Shown here one piece after another: positions 58,291 to 64,000 of a stretch of DNA of 64,000 nucleotides; position 1 is the stretch's first letter; each line of letters starts with the position of its first letter. Under the pieces are notes generated by a model, which saw nothing but the letters and a program-made list of their open reading frames with translations, was not told the origin of the DNA and did not search any database. The stretch is from contig NW_025062475.1 in NCBI RefSeq assembly GCF_000002995.4, positions 10,296,187 to 10,360,186 of the forward strand. Direction: 5' to 3'. Both the position numbers and the translations under genes were made by a program. This DNA comes from Brugia malayi. Its lineage: Eukaryota > Nematoda > Chromadorea > Rhabditida > Onchocercidae.

Positions 58291-60957
58291 ATGCCGATAA
58301 GTAAGGCAGATCGAAATCGAGATGAGGCAAGTGCTGAAATAGAACACATCGATCGTGGAATACACTCATTCCAGGAAATTTCTCACATATGTTAGTTTAT
58401 TTTTTCTCTTGTCAAAATTTTTGTCGTTTCATTTTTATGCGTAGTTCATTTATTGTTACTTTATTACTTCCTCACCCATTAATACCATATTGTATAACTA
58501 ATTATTATAACGTAATACATTCTCGATATCTTTTTGTTTATCTTGAGAATCACAATTATATGATAAAGCATTTAAATTCTTCAGTTGATCTATTTGATAG
58601 CAATACTGATATTAATATTTAATGTATGAATTGATTGAATCCGACGCATTCTAAAAAAATTGCTCATGTTTTGGTTACTTTTAATTAAAATATTAGAGCT
58701 CTGCATTTCATTAAATTGAAGTATTTACTTCATTCCATGACTTGTTATGCAATATGTCATAGTCTTCTAAAATTTCGTTGGCTAAGTTTACTGTTAAGCT
58801 GTTCTCTATTTAATCATTGAATAGATTTTGTGAAGAATTTCGTATATTTCAATATAATGATGGATGTTTTGTATAATTTTTTTTTGTTTCAGTCAACAAT
58901 TTGGCGTTAAGAAGGTTGATTTTGAGTCACAACAAAATTTCATCCGTCCCATCAAATATTGCGGATTTAGTCAATTTAGAGGTATACTGTTGAATTTTCA
59001 GAAATTTTAGTTTTGTCAAAAAATATAACTTTATTGTCAAATTACTGGCAAAGAATAGCTTAATATATATCATTGTATACCACTGATATATTTTTTTAGA
59101 GTTTGAATTTGTGGAACAATCAGATCGAAGACTTGCCGACATCAATATCATCGTTGAATAAATTGCGAATCCTCAACTTAGGGTTTTGTTTTATTTTACC
59201 TCATTTTAATTAATTGAAATTATTGGATCATTAACATGATGTTCAGGATGTTCAGACTAATATTAAAAACTCTACATAAATATTACAATTACAGGCCTCC
59301 AAAAGAAGAGCTATACTAATGTCTTCGTTCGACCATTTAGTTTAATTTCTTTTCTGATTAGATGATTGATAAATTTGTTTAGAGTAAAATTTTAGAATGA
59401 ACCGACTGAATATATTGCCAAGAGGTTTCGGGTCATTCCAGGCATTGGAAATATTGGACTTAACTTATAATAATTTGAATGAGCGCAGTTTACCGGGGAA
59501 TTTCTTTTTTATGCGTTAGTTCATTTCTGTGCTTATTTTATTTATAATTTCAGTGCCTCATAGTTATACCAGTGGTTTACCAATAGTTTTAAAATTTCAT
59601 TTCTTTATTTTAATTGTTAAACTTCAGATTTTTCATTCAAATAAGATTTCTTAATTTTCTAACCTATCAGTAAAGTCACTTCGATATCATTTCATCGACT
59701 CAACCACCTGAATTATAACTATAAAACTGGAGCAAGCATACCTCTCTTCAAAGATATTTCTCTTTCTTAATCATATTTCATACCCATACTTTTATTGTTA
59801 AGTTCTTGTGATAGTTTCGCTGGTTAACAAATTTGACTCGTTTTTCCCTTGGTTAGTATCAACTATTTTTAATGGTAGGCATTATAGTCGATTTACTTAT
59901 TTGCTTAAATTATGGATTGTTTATTATAGCGTAGAACTGATTTTTTAATGGCAAAAATAGAACCGATCATACATTGAATAACTGAACTTAGCTTTGAATG
60001 GAATGCTGATTGCAAATTGATCTGCTTTTCTTGGTTTTTTTTTTTTTTTAATTTTATTTTTTCCACTGTAGTATTCTTTTATTTCTAGCAACGTTACGTG
60101 CCCTGTATTTGGGTGACAATGATTTTGAATATTTACCCGCTGATATTGAAAATCTTTCAAGTTTACAAGTTTTGGTATTGCGTGAAAATGATTTACTTGC
60201 ATTACCGAAAGAAATTGGTAAACTTTATCGTTTAAAAGAACTTCATATTCAGGTACCAACATTCATTTATATTACTAAATCGATATTTTGATATGGTTAT
60301 TATTATGTAAGAAAACGATCGATAAAAAATTCCGAGTTTTTATCTTACTCATATTCATTTATCGAATTTTCACTATCTAATTGAAATTAGATATTGTATA
60401 AAAAGTAGTAAAATTCTACAGTGTATTTTTCTCTTCAAGGGGAATCGTTTGACCGTTTTACCACCGGAAATTGCTGGATTGGATCTTGTCGGTCCGAAAC
60501 GAGTTCTACGACTTGAGAATAATCCTTGGGTACAATCATTAGCAGAACCATTAGCAAAAGGTGTGTATATTTCGTGAAATTAACTCCACTTTATTATAAG
60601 ATAAGAATGATATGTATAGTAGCATTAAACTGAATAACTTACTCTATTAGTACTCTGAAAATAAAATCTTCTGATAAACTGCAAGTAGAACAGAAAATAA
60701 TAATAGAATAGGAAAGTAAAGCAGGAAAAAATAATAACTGGCATATGAAAATTTAGTTATAAAAGTTTGTTCATTAAGATTATTCTCAATACTGGTGTGT
60801 AATCTTTGCAGGTCCACTTGCTTTAATGGAATGTCTCCGATCGGATTCGTATAAATATCAATATGGACGCCAGGAATCGGGAACTGGTGTAGCACCACCG
60901 AAAGCTCGAAATAAGGATAAAAAGATTAGTAGGCAAAAGGTGAAACAAGGATGTTAA
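58291..60957 (+). CDS. rsu-1: RSU1 (Ras suppressor protein 1) leucine-rich-repeat protein
   Basis: Exons: 58291-58390, 58893-58981, 59100-59182, 59396-59514, 60089-60252, 60440-60560 and 60812-60957, giving 273 residues (human RSU1 has 277). About seven leucine-rich repeats run from residue 35 to about 205, with units such as LRRLILSHNKISSVPSNI, LRILNLGMNRLNILPRGF, LEILDLTYNNLNERSLPGNF and LRALYLGDNDFEYLP. The capping segment HIQGNRLTVLPPE...ENNPW and the motif SYKYQYGR near the C-terminus are characteristic of RSU1. RSU1 binds the last LIM domain of PINCH and so belongs to the ILK-PINCH-parvin complex at integrin attachments; in C. elegans it acts at muscle attachments. The exon boundaries keep the repeat register intact. 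A lysine-rich tail ends the protein. A poly(A) signal lies at 61504. Confidence 0.95.
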
Positions 60958-62291
60958 GATGTTTCGAGTTTAAATGCTTGCCGTAAAGCATAGACATTTT
61001 TTAGATATATACCAATGGTACTTTTTGGAAAAATAGTTTTTTGATTCTTTAAATTGTACCACTCGGTATATGCTGGCTTTTTAAAAGAAAATTTCATCAT
61101 TGTAATTTTTGTGTTTAAGAAGCAAACTTCTTGAAGTAAGAAAGAATAAGCATGATTTTGCATTACAACATGTGATATCACTCGTTAAGTCAATCTCTGT
61201 CATAAAGCTCTTAAAAAATAACTGCCAAGAATTGTCGAAAAAAAAGTCTTTTACTTCATTATAAAATATTTTGTACTTTTATTTTATTTGATGCCTTTTT
61301 GCAATTTCATTATCTTGTGTTATGCAGTTAAGCAGCAGTATATAACATATGTAATAATTCTAATAATTGTAATTTTTGCGATTTGAAAACTGCAAATACT
61401 TTCATACTTTTTGTGATTATTTCTTCTTTGAAGAAGAAAACAAAAAATTAATCCATCCATATCATTCATCATTCTTCTAATTCATATATGCTCTTGTATT
61501 TGAAATAAACATTTCGAAAAACAAATCATTTACTGTACTGTGATTTAACCGTCCAGAAAAAATTTTCTGCAAATCGATTATATATAACTTAGTTATTAAA
61601 GATTTTCTGATATTATTAACTAATTGTAGAGGTTGTGCATTCAGGAAATTGATGTTTGTATTGAAATTAAAACTGAAATTTGTGTCATGAATGGATGTGG
61701 TCCATCTAAAATAAAGAGAAAAAAACCAAAGAGCGGTGGGTTTTTGTTGACAAAGTGTCCAGAAGCTATTCTTTGACTTTGAACTTTAACAAAGTTGCTT
61801 TAATTATATTCTTTAACTAAAAAAGAAGAGGATGCGAAGTTTGAAATAACTTTTACAGGATGAAACTGCAACTATTATACTCACATTTCTAGCCTTTAGT
61901 AGTATCTGAATGGGTGTGTAAAAATTTGCTTCCTCGAAAAATATTCATTTTAAGTTTCATAAAAACTGGAATTTAAAATTTTTCGAAAATTAACTGTTAA
62001 ATTCATCGGAATTAAAAACGCATGAATTTATTCAGAAATATTTGAGTAAAGAATTGTTAAATGACTCTAACTTTTTTCCCTTTCTCATTGTTTTCTTTTC
62101 TTTTCTTTTCCAAATATTCTCTTTTAGTTTCGCAAGCGGAAAAAAGAATTAGAAAGATTTTTTTTTTTTTTTTTTCACTTCAATAACTTTTAATATTTTA
62201 TAGTAAAAAGTGATTGTTGCTATAGATTTAATTGTGATGTAGTGTCATCTGTCAAATATATTCAAAAACAAGTTTTAATAATTTTGAAATG

Positions 62292-62330
62292 TAATCATAT
62301 GACTCAATGAATCATTGAGTCATATGATTA
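62292..62330. repeat. Perfect 39-bp palindrome
   Basis: Arms TAATCATATGACTCAATGA (62292-62310) and its exact complement (62312-62330) surround one A. It contains two TGACTCA/TGAGTCA AP-1-type heptamer cores in opposite orientation. Confidence 0.95.
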
Positions 62331-63330
62331 ATTAACTCTTGAAAGAATCATTGGACAAAAAAAAAGCTAAAATATTATTTCAAAAATATTATAGAGGAGA
62401 AAAACTTTAAATGAATTTTCATGTGAAATTATTCTCAAATAATTATTTATTTATTTGAAAATGTTCAAATGCATTTGTTTATATGGAAATGCATAGGAAT
62501 AAATAATTAATGAGTGAAAAAAAAAAAGAAAAGAAATGAATAATTTGAAATTTGCTGAAATTTCTTTTCATCCTATTTCTTAAAGTTCCATTTCTCAATT
62601 GATATATAATTTTTAGTATGGAGAAAATTCCCTGAAGATATGAAATTGAACATAAAAATGCAACGAAGAATGAAACAAATGTTAATTAGTAGAATTTAAA
62701 TTTAAAAAAAAAAAAAAAAACTGTGGAATAATTTATATAAGTTAAAAAGAAGAAACATACCGGAAATTGTGCCTTGATTAGGTAAATATTTCTGCTGTCA
62801 AGGTAATAAGTAATCAGTGAGCAATATAATATGACATTTACTTAATCATATAGTTAGTGTTAATAAATAATCTTATCAGCCGGAAAATAAGAGAATAAAG
62901 TAGCAAGGTTAAAGTGGTTTAGGTAAGTATGTAAATGGAATGAATTATTTGGATGAAAACAATACTTTGTAAAATGATGATAATATTGATAACAAGAGTA
63001 ACTAATCAGTTAAAAATGTATCATTATTAATCAGATAAATACGATCGAAATAATATTAACCAGATATCAATTAGGAAATATAAACAAATTAAAATTGAGC
63101 AAATATAATTAAGATGATAGCAATTATGTAAATGTAATGAAAGTGATATCAGTCAAATAAATGATATCAAAGTGATATTTAATCAATAAATGTGATTAAT
63201 GGAAAAATGAAGAAATATATATATGTGAATAAAAGAATTTACAACAAGAGTTGAGCAAGTTTCATCAACAACGAATATCAATGAAATTCAATTCAATGCA
63301 TTTTCCTCTTTTTCTTAAATACATTTGCAA

Positions 63331-63359
63331 TATTGTTTTTGTTTTGTTTTGTTTTGTTT
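63331..63359 (+). repeat. (TTTTG)n pentanucleotide repeat
   Basis: Five near-perfect TTTTG/GTTTT units in gene-free DNA. Confidence 0.85.
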
Positions 63360-64000
63360 ACATATTCGTTTGTTGACAAAACTCAGCCAACTGCTTGCAA
63401 ATTAAGAATAAATAAGCTATAGCCAATGAGATAAACGATCAGGTTGTCATGGCTTTGACTAAATTTAAAGAATGATTAAAGAAGAAAAAAGGAATGACAA
63501 AATAAAAAATAAAAAAAAAAAAAGAAGGAATTAAGAGATAAGAAAACAAAGAAGAGAGAGAAAGATAAAGAGAAAGGAGAAAATTTAATATTCTAGAAAA
63601 TATAAAAATAGTTGTAATTATTTCCTCTATTTTTTCCTCTTTCTATTCTTATTTCTATTTTATCACATACATAAAAGTATTTTTAGTTTCTTTTTTTAAT
63701 AAAAAAGAGGGAAAAAGAGAAATAATAAGTAAATGAGGAAATGATGGAAAAAGAAGAAAAGAAATAAAAAAAAGTTCAATTATTCTTTCTCTAAAATTAC
63801 CGTATTAGATTCCAAATATAAAAAAAATTTTTAAAAAAATAAGAAAATTTTTATTTTACTCTCTCTCATCTCTTCTTCTTTTCTCTGGCTTCTCTCTTTT
63901 CGCTTTTATCCTTTTCCACTTTCTTTTTCTTTCTTCCAATTCTTTCGTTAACTTTCGAAATGAAAGCATTAAAAAGGCCTTTGCATTATACTACTCTTAT

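Larger units (their letters stand above)
60958..64000. other. 3' flank of RSU1 and gene-free DNA to the right edge
   Basis: The first part is likely RSU1 3' UTR. Beyond it there are homopolymers, a perfect palindrome (62292-62330), a (TTTTG)n run at 63331-63359, and purine-rich and pyrimidine-rich stretches near 63490-63580 and 63860-63940. I see no coding exon on either strand. A gene start just beyond the right edge cannot be excluded. Confidence 0.55.

Overview
The window is nuclear DNA from a nematode, most likely a spirurid or filarial worm (inference). The sequence is very AT-rich. Genes are split into many short exons by AT-rich introns, several start codons follow directly after a TTTCAG- or TATAG-type acceptor as expected for spliced-leader trans-splicing, and the proteins match metazoan and nematode families. 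I rebuilt the exons by hand from reading-frame phase, GT/AG signals and protein-family similarity. None of these models has been checked against transcripts.

Layout from left to right. (1) The 5' end of an SPT6/EMB-5 gene on the minus strand (109-736), running off the left edge. (2) A 16-exon receptor tyrosine kinase on the plus strand (4422-13280, 786 aa), with a (GT)n tract of about 270 bp in one intron. (3) A 7.5 kb gene-free stretch with a 29-30 bp minisatellite near its end. (4) A five-exon four-pass membrane protein of unknown function (20846-24645). (5) About 14 kb of gene-free AT-rich DNA holding a large fold-back inverted repeat (30195-31703), a 47-bp tandem repeat and a TTA microsatellite of about 587 bp. 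(6) A globin-like gene with an N-myristoylation signal (38845-42244), with a tRNA-Trp gene antisense in its third intron. (7) An eIF4H-type RNA-binding protein (43680-44957). (8) A compact plus-strand pair, BolA2 (48207-49069) and an ACBD6-type acyl-CoA-binding/ankyrin protein (49642-51573). (9) A minus-strand pair, the ZMAT2/SNU23 splicing factor (55502-56568) and the OST3/TUSC3 oligosaccharyltransferase subunit (53095-54801). As I recall, these are also neighbours in C. elegans as ZK686.4 and ZK686.3. (10) RSU1, a leucine-rich-repeat adhesion-complex protein, on the plus strand (58291-60957). The last 3 kb hold no gene I can recognise but contain a perfect 39-bp palindrome.

The genes are mostly unrelated housekeeping and signalling functions: transcription elongation, splicing, translation initiation, N-glycosylation, iron-sulfur handling, acyl-CoA binding and integrin adhesion. 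The lineage-specific or less understood items are the receptor kinase, the four-pass membrane protein, the acylated globin and the structured repeats. I did not find a convincing new multi-gene system. The best leads are the 1.5 kb fold-back element, a pre-miRNA-sized hairpin at 42597-42655, the nested tRNA gene and the orphan membrane gene.
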